From contig CM053809.1 of assembly GCA_028671895.1 (NCBI GenBank), positions 33,331,501-33,395,500 on the forward strand: a DNA stretch of 64,000 nucleotides. Direction: 5' to 3'. The DNA is from Oenanthe sinensis (taxonomy: Eukaryota; Streptophyta; Magnoliopsida; Apiales; Apiaceae). Numbering within the stretch: the first letter of the stretch is position 1; each line of letters opens with the position of its first letter. This document shows positions 46,447 through 60,657 of the stretch, piece by piece. The position numbers were made by a program, and so were the translations under genes. The notes under the pieces were generated by a model. It searched no databases, was not told where the DNA came from, and worked only from the letters and a program-made list of their open reading frames with translations.

Positions 46447-49400
46447 CATTATTTTGAATTTATTATGGGGGCTGTTCCAAATCCCGCAAGGTCTTGGCCC
46501 AAGCAAAATTTGAAAACTTGCAGACCCATCCCCCCAAAATAAAGAGAAAAGGACCCATTGTTCATGATCTGGATGATATATCAGTTCATTAATATGGTAG
46601 CTTGGTTTTCCTATATGCATTGATAAACATGGCCATACTTCTTTATAAAAAATAAAAAATAAAAACAAAAAAAAGGCCATACTGGCTTATTAAGCAATGA
46701 CAATCGAATATGCATATGAAGGATATATAAAAGAAATATACCAGATTTAAGAATTAACTAAAATTCCAACATGTATTTATATAATGATTTATTTTGTTTA
46801 TGAGGGTGACTGAACGAGATTCTTACTACAATCAGCCAAATTAATAAAATGCTCAAAATATACATCCGCAGCAAATTGAAAATGAGCAAATAAAAACGTT
46901 CACATTATAGCGGCAACACTTGGGCAGTCACTGGTCAAACAACTACGCTAATCTACCCAGATCTTTATTTTAGAGTACATATTATAATTAATTGTAGTCA
47001 AAATAGTGACCACAATTAAATACTATGTGTGTATGTATATACTGTAATTACATAAAGGATGCCTAGCGAGGACAAAGAGAAACATCATCACATGTGAGTG
47101 TGAATTCAGAAAGCTACAGGCCACAATACATATAGTATCATTGCCCCCACTTCACAACCTCCTCGTTGATCATCTTAGCTTATATTATTCCCTTTAAAAA
47201 TATATATAAGCGGAATGTTTTTATAATGCAAGAAATCAAGCCGAAACTCTCACGTCGCACATAAATTTATAATAAGCCAAACTCATATCTATTTTAATTA
47301 ATCTTTTACAAATTTTAAATTGGATTTATAAACAAATGCATTTATACGGGTAACTTGAAAATTTTTTAGTACTGTGATACTACTACATTCTTAGGACATG
47401 TAGTCTCAGGTCTCAGATTAAGCGAATCATATTTTTGTTGTTTTTAAATTTTACAATCATCAAATTGAAATCGATTTGTTTTTGGATTTTGTCACCAATC
47501 ATGGTAGAGTACTTTAGTATTTTATATTAACGTTGCTAACAAAGTTAGGGTGTGAGGGAACAATTCCGTTGCTTTGCCAGTATTGCCAAGGCTTTCGTTG
47601 CAGAAATTATATTTACGGAGAGGGAGAGAGTAGAGATAAGCTAAAGTAGATTAGATGCTCCTGGGGTTCATTATCGTAGAGCTAATCAAATCAGAAAAAG
47701 GGACTAGCAGTACGAAAGCATGGGAGCACTTGCACTTTGCAGTCTAGAGTTTTGAGCTTTTAAAGTATGATTAAATTTTTTAAGAAAAAACTACACACAT
47801 GCATACACACTTTTGTGACAATAAAACACGAATCCGAGGCTAGGTCATGTTAACATACAGACCTACAGACTAGAGTACCGATATACTACAAAATATATTC
47901 ATTAATTCGAAAGTAAATTTAAATTTCAAGTACATTGCGAATCGATGTAATACATTTGTATAAGATACAAAATTTAAATAAGGAAAGAGAAGAAAATAGT
48001 ATAGGATAATGTGATATATGAAACTGAATAAAAAATATTATTTTTAAAAGAAAATTGAGAATTAAATATGATAATTTTTAAAAAATGTGTTAAACAATTA
48101 GATGGAATGGATATAATATGCTGCGTGAAAAAAGATTAAAGAAATAATAATAAAAACAAATGATATCTACCTATGTACTAGTAGGAGCTACTAGGCTACT
48201 AGTAGTCTATGATAAGGGTACAAGTACTTAGCTAGTAGTCTATCATAAGAGTTGGAGATGCATTGAAGCACGTGTAGACCAGGTATCTTTGACTCATTTT
48301 CACCTACTAACTTTATTTCTACTTGCACATATACTCCCTGCAATTATTTATTTCGCGTACCATGTCTGTTCTCAACTAACTTTGTTGTTTCATATATAAA
48401 TCTCGATAAATTTATATTTCATGAAATTATATAAAATAATAATGATAATTTTTATTAAATTAATATATAAAATATATTTATAATAGTTTAACTATACTGT
48501 ACTCTGCATATTCAAAATTAAAATTTTTCCAAAATTCTTAAATCCGAGTCATTTTTTAGTAGACTGTGTAAATTAAAAAAAATAGTACTCAGCTAGTTAA
48601 AAATGTAGACTTACGAGGTACATATAAAAAATATGCCATGATAACAAGAAAAAGAATTTAGCGCACTCTTTTAAAAAACACACTCCCCTCTAAGTTTTAA
48701 TAAAATAAGTTCTATTTAATATTTTTTAATTATTCTTATTTTGAATAATAATTTTTTTTTTAATATTTTTATTCAAAAAAAGAATTATTAAAAAATAGTA
48801 AGAAGGATCAGAGTACTACTTATGAAAATTTTTATATTCACATATACTGTAGTAAATTTTAACGTGCCTTGAATAATTTTCGTCTTACAATTTTGAACGT
48901 TTCTGAGAATGCATCAACTACTGTTTTTTTATTTACATTATATAAAGTTGTATTTGTATATATACACAGATATTATGCCGTGAGAATAAGACCGGCGATC
49001 TCAAAATTCAACAGGAACGTGCCGTGTGTATATTGTATATTTCTTCTATTTACATGAATCTATTATGTGTACTTGCTCGCCTTGTACTCAGGTTCCTTAC
49101 TAAAAAGAACGTGTGATTAATGGTTAATGAGGCCAATAAATAAAAATTTCAAATTCATATACGAGTGCTTGAATTATTAATTTTGAATCCGATTTTCATA
49201 ATGAATAATATACTATTTCTTATATAAATTTTGAAATTCAATATTATTTTGATCTTCACGAGGTTCACTCTCATTTCTATTTAAATCTGTGTTTAATACT
49301 TTTTAGCTAGTTTTTTTATTTAATTAAATATTTTGACACGATAATACTACTCTTAGGGGTATCGATGATGGTAGAAAAGACGAGTCGACTCCATTTCCAT

Positions 49401-50917
49401 TGGATGAAACTTTGTTTAGGCCAATATCATACTTATCCAAACAGAATTCAAATATTATAGACTAGAAAAAGCACAAGACAGACACGTTTGTCCAAACAAA
49501 CTCTCGTAGTCTCGTTACTATCGTATACATACGTACATGCATTACATACAACTTACATAGTACACCCAACTACAGATCGATTGCAACAAAACAAAACCAT
49601 CTTTTTTAAGCTCAGATCGAAATTTCAGCTAAGCTGGGTTTTGTACTATACTGAGTATTGCCCGTACTTTATTTTTCATAAGGTCTGGGGGGAGGATGAG
49701 TACTGAGTAGCCTAGCTTTTATATGAACCCCCAGCTATCTTACATAGCTGCCTCATATGGATAGGCAAGTTACAGGCAGTATTATATCGTCCGATTTTTT
49801 AAAAATCTCTCGTTAATCTTTATAAAATATTTGTCGATTTATAAAATCCGATTTATGTTTATGAAATATTTTTAAATAATATGTTTTATAGTAAATTAGA
49901 TAAATATATTTAATTTTCTTATAATAATATAATAAATCCGATTATTGCATCAATTAATCTTTCAAATTAATTCCCAATTAACTGATTAATCCTAAATTGT
50001 TAACTTAACCGATAAGTTATGATTCCCGATTTTTAAAATGGTTACACGTAGATATGAGTATGTGATTTTAGCCTTTTAGGTTTTTAGTATGTATATAAAT
50101 CCAATTGTACAGTTCAACATGTTACATAGAGTCATCCACATGGACTTATGGCAACCCTTTGTCAATACATGGAATAATGTAGCTTGTTTTAATTTTTAAA
50201 ATATTCATAATCAACTTTAGAGAAATCAAATCAAGTTTTTTTTTACAGAATTCAAATTGTCTAAATATTTTTAAATTTTCAATTACTATGTTCCAGTAGA
50301 GACTCTCGAGAGTATTAGAACTTTTATTTTATTTATAAATTGTATATACACTTACATTACATATATACCTCAAAATTAGAATGGATGTATACTAAATTCC
50401 ATCAAATTTAATATTTTATTTATATTATATTATTAATTCTAATTTTTAATACTGTGCTCTCGAGATAGAATATATAAAAAATGGATCGAAGAGAAGCCAA
50501 GAAAATGTATTGAAATTCTTGTTTATGTTTTGCTCCCAATCTTTTTTTTAGAAACTAAAAATAATTATGAAAAAAATTCTCACATAAAATTTTAAAATAT
50601 TATCCCATCCATTCTATTTTTATTCAAAATTTAATCTCTGTCCCTCAATAAATATCAGTCAAGCTGAACTTTGAATGTAAATCTCATTCAAACTCGAACT
50701 TAAGTACCAAATTTTGATGAAATTCATTTTGTCCTGCCATGAGAAGCATGTGATTTGATTTTTAACCGTACACAATTCGATCCGAATTAATTCGTTCACC
50801 CCTTGTTTATTAGTCAATGAAAATAATTTGGTCAAAGATGATGATAGAATGTCATCAATTAGCAATCGGAAAAGATGGGATGATGATGATCATTTGTACA
50901 GTCAAAAGAAGGTGGTA

Positions 50918-51161
50918 CTCCCTCCGTCTCTTATTACTTTTCCTGTTAATCATGTGCGCGTTTACCAACACACACTTTTTGATCGTTAATATCTTTAATT
51001 TCGTATTAGTATTAAATATAAAAAATTTACTGTATTAAAGTACTCACAAATACGAATCAAATAAAATCACTCATGACTATATTTTGTCTTATAAATTATG
51101 TGTAAATTAGTAGTCAATCGATTACTATGAACAATACAAAAAGTCAAAACAGGAAAAGGAG
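50918..51161. mobile_element. Stowaway-like MITE
   Basis: Flanked by TA. The left end is CTCCCTCCGTCTCTTATTACTTTTCCTGTT with a right-end partner AACAGGAAAAGGAG, so the outermost part of the right terminus is eroded. About 244 bp with an AT-rich core. Sequences near both ends (CACACTTTTTGATCG / CAATCGATTACT) pair weakly. Confidence 0.7.
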
Positions 51162-52553
51162 TAGTATTCAATTCACTGGTTTTGTTGTCTGTCATCAGTA
51201 AATTTCTTGTAAAATGATTGATTGATTGAATATGACCTAATTTACTTGTGATGCTTACCATCAGCGTGTGTATACAGTACATATATTATTACCCACACGC
51301 ATATATTACATATATATATATATGGAAATTGGTATTGCTCTCTCGTTCATCCATTGCCAACTTACTTCAATTTTAGAAAGAAGTCATTAACATGCTTTCT
51401 TAGGTTTTTTTTACATAGAACAATGCATATCAATGTTATTTTAATTTTTACACATCTATTTTATATTATTTAAATATAATAATGATATTTTTATATTTAT
51501 TTCGGAAATACAAAATTTTAAAATTATATTTTGTTCAAATACTTTTTTATGTACAAAAAATTGATCAAGTAAAAATAGATGGACGAATTTCTCTTTTTTT
51601 AAAATATTTTTATCTATGTGTAGGCGTAATTGTGTGTCTGAATTCTGACGTTTTTAGTCCCCCGAGTTGAGTTTTTCACTTTGTCAGTAGTTTTATTTTT
51701 ATATCAAGTATTCAAGTGCACCACTCAGTATTTATTTATCCTGTCTCATCCTAGTTGCAGCTAAATATTCTAAAGTTACCCATCAAAACATATATAAATA
51801 TCATATTTATATTGGATATTTTACTGGTAAATGCGGACAAAAAATAATATATTCTTCTTCCGAATACATATTTTATTTTCAAATGCATATTTAAATCATT
51901 ATAAAAAATTAATTATTTTCGGGTTATTTATAGAATCGAAATTGTGTGTAACTGACCTTGAGAAAATGTTACATTTGGATTTTACCCGTTTTTACATGTA
52001 ATTCAAGAACCGTAATGGCAAGTGTTATAATAATGTTACAACACTTAGCAACTCTCGTTGGCTCTGCAGGGTAAATAAAAGACACTTGATGATCGCCAAC
52101 ACGCTCCTAAACAAATTCTTAAATCAAAATACAGATAGTACAATGAAAGATTGAGCTCCAAGAAATTTCTTGGCTGCTAAAAAATTTCGTAATTTCTTCT
52201 CTCTTTTCTAATATAGGAGTAATTAGTTTTTATTAATAAAAAATTCATTCACTTCAAATTATTTACATTGCATTTCTCTCTGCTTTTATCATAATGGGAT
52301 CTAAATATGAATAAAAAACAAAATAAAATAAATATTATTGAAATTAACATTCTTAATAATGTACTACTTTATTAAGAACTTAATTATTTATATTATATTT
52401 AAAAGCCGGTTAAGAGACCATCGGAGATGCTTTTAGCTGATAGTTTGTGCATAGAATATATACATACACATCTCTTCGTTCCTCTCCCCCTCTGCATGTT
52501 CTCTGCCTCTATCTCTAGATTTCCCCACAACACACTAAGTGAGCAAGCATCAA

Positions 52554-55420
52554 ATGGATTATGATAGAATACATAAACCTCAGGTAACCTTTCTAAGCCC
52601 TTGAACCCATGTCAACTATGTACTATTTTTTTTAATATATGTACCTTCTTTCAAATGCAAAAATGAATGATGCTCTATAAACCTCTAGCAGATCAAGTTC
52701 TTTTACTATGATTTCTTGAAGTGTGTGTGTGTAAAAAAAATGTTACAATCTTGGAAGCAACTAGACTGATTATTATTGTGTTGATGGGGTTAATGCAGAC
52801 TGGAATAATTTCTCCAAGTAAGTTAAGAATGAAGCTGATGGGACAACAAAGAAAAAAAGAAGGATCAAATAGTAATTCTACAAGAACTTCTCCTTCCAAG
52901 CTTGAGGATGCAGAGTTTGTAAGAAATAGCTTGTTAGCCTCTAATGTTGAAGATTTTTATGAAGAAGGTCAGTTACTTTGTCCTAGTTTACTTGCCTAAT
53001 TTTTTTTAAAAAATGCATTTTCTTGAATTTCTTCTGGAGTTTTTCTTAAAGATGATGTTTTTTATGTACTTTTTGTTGAGAAGTTGTTTTTACCATACAC
53101 TGCAGTGGCCTCAAATCTTGTACATGTAATCTGAAGTGAACTTATTTTAGAGTGTTTTCCCTAACACTCTTTACTTGGAACTGGAAATATTGGTTTAAGA
53201 AATTGCTATAATTTGCAACTTTTGAGAAGAACAGCTAGTTTTTGCAACTATGAGAGAAGTTGGTTTTCCACAACACTTCCCCTTGCTGAGGTTCTGTTGG
53301 CCATAGTGGCCCTCACTGAAATGCCTATTGTGTATGTTGAATTGTTGACACACATTCTGATAGATTTATACTGGTTGTTCGACTTTGTTTCAACTGATTT
53401 TTGTGCACCCTGCGCTAGACTGCTTGAGATTTATAGTTGAATTTGTCATTAGTTGCAGTTTCCAGTCTAAAAAATGATTCGGTAAAATCAGCAGGCGCTG
53501 CAGTTCTGGATTATGGTCATATTGATTACAACAACTCTTACCAGCAAAGGGAACATGGAAGTGGTGGCCGTGTTAAACTGCCGCAACAATTTTCAAAAGG
53601 CGATGGTCTAAGTTTGAGTTCAGTTCATCCGATGAGAGCATTAGAGGATGATATTGATTATGATAGTAATGCAAGTTCATCTAGCTTCGAATTTCAAGGG
53701 GAAAGATCAGTAAACAATATTATTGGAAGGTCCCACTTGAGGCCTAAATCTTCAAAGTGGAATGATGCAGAGAAGTGGATAATGAATAGGCAAGCTAATC
53801 CTTTAAAAAATAGCAATTTACAAAGCCAAGCTGTGAGAATGCAAGTGAAAAATGGAATTAGATTTGCTTCAGAGTCCGCTAGTAATGATAACAAGTCAGC
53901 AGTTAAGCGAGTTGATTTCTGCCAACCTGCAGAACAAATGAGCATGGAGAAGTTTTCTTTTATTTCTCCCGGACAAGGAAATGGGACAAATTTGCCAATT
54001 GATCTCTGTCCTCAAAGTAAGGATTTGGAAGCCATGGAATCCAAGGATTCCTCGTGTATGACTGTTTCAGGCGACGGATCAACAGGTAAAACCTATACCT
54101 GTACTTAGCTTAGACTAGATCAATGCATTGACCTTGTTTTTTTCCATAGCACTACACTAGCCTCTAAATTTGTCATGGTTTTCTCAATATATTAGTCTAA
54201 TTCTAGTTTTTTCTTTCAATTATGAAGGTCCAGTAATAAGAGCTGTTTCGATGAGAGATATGGGAACAGAAATGACTCCTATTCCAAGTCAGGAACCTTC
54301 GAGGACTGCTACTCCCGTAAGGGCAACAACCCCACTTCAGAGCCCAACTTCTTCATTCCCATCTACACCTCGAGGAGTACCAACTTGCACGCCTGCGGAT
54401 TACTTTAGTGATGTTGAGTTAAAAACTTCAACTAAGGGTGGAACTAAAGAATTGTCAGAGCAAGAATTAAAACTCAAGACAAGAAAGGAGATTGTAGCTC
54501 TTGGCGTCCAACTTGGCAAGATGAATATCGCTGCCTGGGCAAGTAAAGATGAGAAGGACAACAATGCTGCATTAGCTGAAAACACTGAACTGGAGGAACT
54601 GCGTAGGATTGAATTTGAGAAACGTGCAGCATTATGGGAAGAAGCTGAAAAATCTAAGCACAATGCAAGGTTTATCCCTATACCCACCCAATTTATGTTA
54701 GCACAAAACTTTTTACTCATTGTTACACAAGGATTTAAGTTTTCGCTATTAAAATTGATCTATCTATCTCTAGTTAGAAAACAAAATTTGTTCTTTTTAT
54801 AACAAAAATTGTAACATCAATTCTGATTTCAGATTTAAGCGGGAAGAAATCAAAATCCAAGCTTGGGAGAGTAAACAGAAAGCAAAACTTGATGCTGAGA
54901 TGAGGAGAATAGAGGTATGACTGGAAACTTCTCTAGCTGTTTATAGTCAGTCGTAGAAAGAATGTAGTTGTTGTATCACTGTATAGTCTGAATACAGCCA
55001 TAAAATATACATGTGTCTGTCTATATTTATGATTGATATATTAGAATTATATTAGATTTACTAGTTGCAGCACCGCACTATACATATCTTAGAGCTGCTG
55101 CTCTTGGGCCATTGCTAAAGTACTATATGACATTTTATTTTAGCCCTTGAGACTATAGCCTACCTAGTTTATTCCAACTCTATCACTCGTTTAAACTGTC
55201 CTTTCAGTCCCAAGTTGAACAAATGAAAGCACATGCTCAGGCAAAAATGGTTAAAAAGATTGCAATGGCAAGACAAAGATCAGAGGAAAAACGCATTTCT
55301 GCTGAGGCTAAGAAAAACAGTCGCAACGAGAAACTAGCTGCTCAGGCAGACTACATTCGCCAAACAGGCCGTGTTCCATCTTATCCTTGTATGTGTTGTG
55401 GATGGTCTTATATAATGTGA
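52554..55420 (+). CDS. Remorin with long N-terminal region (group 6-like)
   Basis: Six coding exons: 52554-52583, 52799-52967, 53459-54085, 54228-54669, 54833-54914, 55208-55420; GT-AG introns, 520 aa. Remorins are plant plasma-membrane proteins of nanodomains, acting in immunity, symbiosis and plasmodesmata. The conserved Remorin_C coiled-coil fills about residues 350-515: it starts near ELKLKTRKEIVALGVQLGKM and continues through AAWASKDEK, RAALWEEAEKSKHNARFKREE, IQAWESKQKAKLDAEMRR and KMVKKIAMARQRSEEKR. The C-terminus ends VPSYPCMCCGWSYIM, with C511, C513 and C514 as likely S-acylation sites for membrane anchoring. The N-terminal 340 residues are hydrophilic and Ser/Pro-rich with TPxxATTPLQSPTSSFPSTP, typical of disordered, phosphorylated N-termini of the long remorins. 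The start is the only upstream in-frame ATG in a splice-compatible exon. Confidence 0.93.
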
Positions 55421-56301
55421 GAAGTATTATCTTATCCTTATATGTGTCGAGGATGGCTTTAGATAATGCGAGAAGTACTAAACAAGAAATATGCTTCTCT
55501 GTATAAAATTTGTGATCATTCTCATCTCATGATTAAGAGGATCGTGTTCTTGGATTGCTGCACAGCATGAACAGACAGATACTTGTATGTTCAAGAATGG
55601 ATAGAATCATAGAACCCACAATCTTGTAGTTGGTTACAGTTTGTCATGTATATTTCAAAATTAGTTGTTGACTAACATTGGTGCTCAAGATGATCATCTT
55701 GGTCAGTGTTTGGTTCAAGGTTAATGGATCCAGTTAATGGGATTGAAATTTCATTCTTATGCATTGGTTCTTGGTTGAGAGATTTATTTGATTAGAATGG
55801 TATTATGCATTAACATTTAACTGGGTCGTCACGGTTGCAGCCATGAGTTTAGTTCCATCATCCATGGTTCATCTTCTGAACCATAATATTGCTTTTGTTT
55901 TCAGTACCACTTAACACATATACAAACACACTCACACACAAAACTAAGGATTCAACATTATCAATTGCAATTTTTACTAAAACATAAGATCATGATCAAC
56001 TGAGTCCATCAAATTCAATTTTCCGCTAGAAATTTTATTCTGAAACTGAAATTTAGCGCAGAATCTACTGCAAATGTTCATTATGCAAAAATCACTAAAC
56101 CCAGCTTCTCTGCGAAAAGCACTTGTTTATTACACATTTACACCCATGTCGCTCTCCAGCTCTTTCTGCTTATAGTCCAAGAAATACCATTCCCTTCCGC
56201 TTTAAATATGTGGCTCATACTCTATTTTAACACCATTAATATAATCTGAGAATCACCATTTCTAGAATTATAGTGCACGCAGTCTGCAATTCTCTACTGT
56301 G
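55421..56301. other. Remorin downstream region, no further gene
   Basis: The first few hundred bases are probably remorin 3' untranslated sequence; a near copy of the last coding bases (CTTATCCTTRTATGTGTYG, then GGATGG) follows at 55432-55455, a local 50-base duplication. Beyond that no feature was recognised. Confidence 0.5.
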
Positions 56302-58477
56302 TTTTTATTTTTGTACTTTGTTAATTTCTGAAATCTACAATTTTACATCTTAATATTTTCTTGTTCTTATTGATTCTACGGTGTGCAATTTTCTTATCTA
56401 TATTTCCTTGTTTTTATAATTTTTCAGGTCTGTTTAATTGATTAGAGGTCTGATTAAACTTAACAATAATTCTTATGCATCAAAGATTTCAGGTTGGAGT
56501 TCGTTTAAAGCTTCGATTTTTACTTCTTCAAGACATGTAAGAAACAAGATGATGAATTAAAATACACAGAAATTGAGCTAAACGGTGGAACTGAGCAACC
56601 TATCATATTCCAGACTAAAAAAAAATGGAGATTGCTCTCTTTTTTGGAGAACAAAGTAAATGTTTTATTGTTATATGTGATTGATATAGGTTAGGTTCAT
56701 TATGTATCTTATGAATTAGTTGAGAATATTTGATTTGTATGTAGTAATTTAACTATTTCTGTTTATGAAATTAAGTTGATGATATTTATTATTCAAAAAA
56801 AAAGTTGATGATATTTTGAATTCATTTCAATAAAAGGAAGTAATTTGACTTGCTAATCTATTTTTTTTTCCAGATTTGGAATAGGTGTTACCGGTATTTC
56901 ATGGCGTTTTAATTAGTATGTATGAATTTTAATTTTTTGAAATATCATAGGTAAATAAAATGGTAGAAAATATAATTAGATTATATATATTTTTTTGAAG
57001 CAAAATGCATTTCATTAATCAAATCCCATACAAAATCGTGTCAAACACAAAATATGGAGGAGACAAATATAAGTTGTTGCAACCTAAGCAAACACGGGAC
57101 ACGAGCCCGCTGCGCGGTTTGCTTGCTTTCTAACTAAACAAACTGGTATGTCCTACCTTCTTGATAATTCCTCTCTGCACCTTGTGAGAATATGTCGCAG
57201 CTCTAGAACATTCACTACTTCCTCCTGTAATCCCTTTACAGTGAGGAGGGAATGGCTTTCAACTATGACATTCTGAAGCTCCTTCGATTTGATCCAAGTT
57301 AACACCTCTTGAACCTCTATTACTTCGGCTTCGACCACTGAAACCTCCCCTGCAAACCTCATTGTTTTGTTGGGAATCTGACCCGATCTCGGCGTCTGCG
57401 GAAGCGTATTTATATACGGTGTGATTGGACCCACATATATATATGATAATAATGGAAACAACAAACCAACAATTATATCCTATATATAATAAGAGTAAGA
57501 CAGGTCTTATCCAAATACTACTAAAGGTCATCGATTATTCGTAACTACATAATATTATATACTAATTATTTATAAGTTATAATTATTATTAATTATAATT
57601 TTTCTTACCTCGCTTCATATTATAACTCAAACTCTATTACATATTTTAGTAATATATAAATTTGAATTTATAGAGCTATTTTGGAGTTATATTTAAAAGA
57701 AAATTTGTAATTATTGTGCTACTTACACGACAAACATTGTTTGGATCATATTTTGAGTTTCAAAAGACAAAATTGGATGATTTTACAGCTCACGTGAAGT
57801 TTATAAAATTATATTTAATTCTAATGTGCCCAACATCCAAAATTCAACTAGAGCATCCCGTAATCTAGACAGAAAAGGCAGTTACGAATTTTTATCAAAG
57901 AATTCTATTCCGTTTATGAAACCTTTTTATAATTGATTTAAAATATTAAAATACTTTTTATATTAGATTTATATATAGACATATCATATATCATATATTA
58001 TTATGTATTATTATTAGATTATTGTAGATATAATATTAAGGTTTTACATACAGAGAGATACAGGGAGGCGGTGAATCTTCCTCGTGAAAGGGAGGATTAA
58101 ACTTTTTCTAATTCAAATCTTTTCTATAAAAATATTTAATATAAGTTATTAAGATAAATTATTATATTGAGAATTTAGAAAACTTATTAATTCATTGGTT
58201 TGTATCGAATTGAAGAAATTATTTTTTTTTTTAAAAAATAAATATTTGAGTTCTCCGACTACGAGTTCAACTTTAGTCTAAGATATTAAATACATATTCT
58301 ATTTTGTTACTATATTATATATAATATTATATCAAAAACATGTTATCACATACTTTGAATCATGATATTTGATAAATAAAATAAATCAAATTAAAATTAA
58401 AAGTAATATAACTAATAAATATTAATATATTTTTTAAATTTAATCAATTTATATATAAGAAAATTATTTTGCATTAA
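56302..58477. repeat. 2,176-bp tandem duplication, first copy
   Basis: The unit repeats directly at 58478 with a constant offset of 2,176 bp and only a handful of substitutions and homopolymer changes. The junction lies in a short T-rich microhomology (ATTTTTATTTTT). Each copy contains a LINE RNase H remnant on the minus strand and AT-rich DNA. No long terminal repeats or element ends coincide with the borders, so this is a segmental tandem duplication and not a transposon pair. Confidence 0.93.
57153..57362 (-). pseudogene. LINE RNase H remnant in first duplicated unit
   Basis: Minus-strand reading begins MRFAGEVSVVEAEVIEVQEV and continues LTWIKSKELQNVIVESHSLL. This is the part of the plant LINE RNase H fold around the catalytic Glu (AE) and Asp; here the second Asp is replaced by His in ESHS (usually ESDS). 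A T-rich tract at about 56988 (plus strand) fits the poly(A) tail of the same LINE. Fragment only, dead. Confidence 0.7.
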
Positions 58478-60657
58478 TTTTTATTTTTGTACTTTGTTAA
58501 TTTCTGAAATCTACAATTTTACATCTTAATATTTTCTTGTTCTTATTGATTCTACGGTGTGCAATTTTCTTATCTATATTTCCTTGTTTTTATAATTTTT
58601 CAGGTCTGTTTAATTGATTAGAGGTCTGATTAAACTTAACAATAATTCTTATGCATCAAAGATTTCAGGTTGGAGTTCGTTTAAAGCTTCGATTTTTACT
58701 TCTTCAAGACATGTAAGAAACAAGATGATGAATTAAAATACACAGAAATTGAGCTAAACGGTGGAACTGAGCAACCTATCATATTCCAGACTAAAAAAAA
58801 ATAGAGATTGCTCTCTTTTTTGGAGAACAAAGTAAATGTTTTATTGTTATATGTGATTGATATAGGTTAGGTTCATTATGTATCTTATGAATTAGTTGAG
58901 AATATTTGATTTGTATGTAGTAATTTAACTATTTCTGTTTATGAAATTAAGTTGATGATATTTATTATTCAAAAAAAAAGTTGATGATATTTTGAATTCA
59001 TTTCAATAAAAGGAAGTAATTTGACTTGCTAATCTATTTTTTTTTCCAGATTTGGAATAGGTGTTACCGGTATTTCATGGCGTTTTAATTAGTATGTATG
59101 AATTTTAATTTTTTGAAATATCATAGGTAAATAAAATGGTAGAAAATATAATTAGATTATATATATTTTTTTGAAGCAAAATGCATTTCATTAATCAAAT
59201 CCCATACAAAATCGTGTCAAACACAAAATATGGAGGAGACAAATATAAGTTGTTGCAACCTAAGCAAACACGGGACACGAGCCCGCTGCGCGGTTTGCTT
59301 GCTTTCTAACTAAACAAACTGGTATGTCCTACCTTCTTGATAATTCCTCTCTGCACCTTGTGAGAATATGTCGCAGCTCTAGAACATTCACTACTTCCTC
59401 CTGTAATCCCTTTACAGTGAGGAGGGAATGGCTTTCAACTATGACATTCTGAAGCTCCTTCGATTTGATCCAAGTTAACACCTCTTGAACCTCTATTACT
59501 TCGGCTTCGACCACTGAAACCTCCCCTGCAAACCTCATTGTTTTGTTGGGAATCTGACCCGATCTCGGCGTCTGCGGAAGCGTATTTATATACGGTGTGA
59601 TTGGACCCACATATATATATGATAATAATGGAAACAACAAACCAACAATTATATCCTATATATAATAAGAGTAAGACAGGTCTTATCCAAATACTACTAA
59701 AGGTCATCGATTATTCGTAACTACATAATATTATATACTAATTATTTATAAGTTATAATTATTATTAATTATAATTTTTCTTACCTCGCTTCATATTATA
59801 ACTCAAACTCTATTACATATTTTAGTAATATATAAATTTGAATTTATAGAGCTATTTTGGAGTTATATTTAAAAGAAAATTTGTAATTATTGTGCTACTT
59901 ACACGACAAACATTGTTTGGATCATATTTTGAGTTTCAAAAGACAAAATTGGATGATTTTACAGCTCACGTGAAGTTTATAAAGTTATATTTAATTCTAA
60001 TGTGCCCAACATCCAAAATTCAACTAGAGCATCCCGTAATCTAGACAGAAAAGGCAGTTACGAATTTTTATCAAAGAATTCTATTCCGTTTATGAAACCT
60101 TTTTATAATTGATTTAAAATATTAAAATACTTTTTATATTAGATTTATATATAGACATATCATATATCATATATTATTATGTATTATTATTAGATTATTG
60201 TAGATATAATATTAAGGTTTTACATACAGAGAGATACAGGGAGGCGGTGAATCTTCCTCGTGAAAGGGAGGATTAAACTTTTTCTTATTCAAATCTTTTC
60301 TATAAAAATATTTAATATAAGTTATTAAGATAAATTATTATATTGAGAATTTAGAAAACTTATTAATTCATTGGTTTGTATCGAATTGAAGAAATTATTT
60401 TTTTTAAAAAAAAATAAATATTTGAGTTCTCCGACTACGAGTTCAACTTTAGTCTAAGATATTAAATACATATTCTATTTTGTTACTATATTATATATAA
60501 TATTATATCAAAAACATGTTATCACATACTTTGAATCATGATATTTGATAAATAAAATAAATCAAATTAAAATTAAAAGTAATATAACTAATAAATATTA
60601 ATATATTTTTAAATTTAATCAATTTATATATAAGAAAATTATTTTGCATTAATTTTT
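58478..60657. repeat. 2,176-bp tandem duplication, second copy
   Basis: Nearly identical to 56302-58477. Differences seen by eye include AAAATGGAGATTG against AAAATAGAGATTG near 58803, TTTATAAAATT against TTTATAAAGTT near 59981, TTCTAATTC against TTCTTATTC near 60284, and T/A-run lengths near 58220/60395 and 58430/60605. The copy diverges from the first after GCATTAATTTTTA. Confidence 0.93.
59329..59538 (-). pseudogene. LINE RNase H remnant in second duplicated unit
   Basis: Same translated sequence as the remnant at 57153-57362, including the His-for-Asp change, so the change predates the tandem duplication. Confidence 0.7.
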
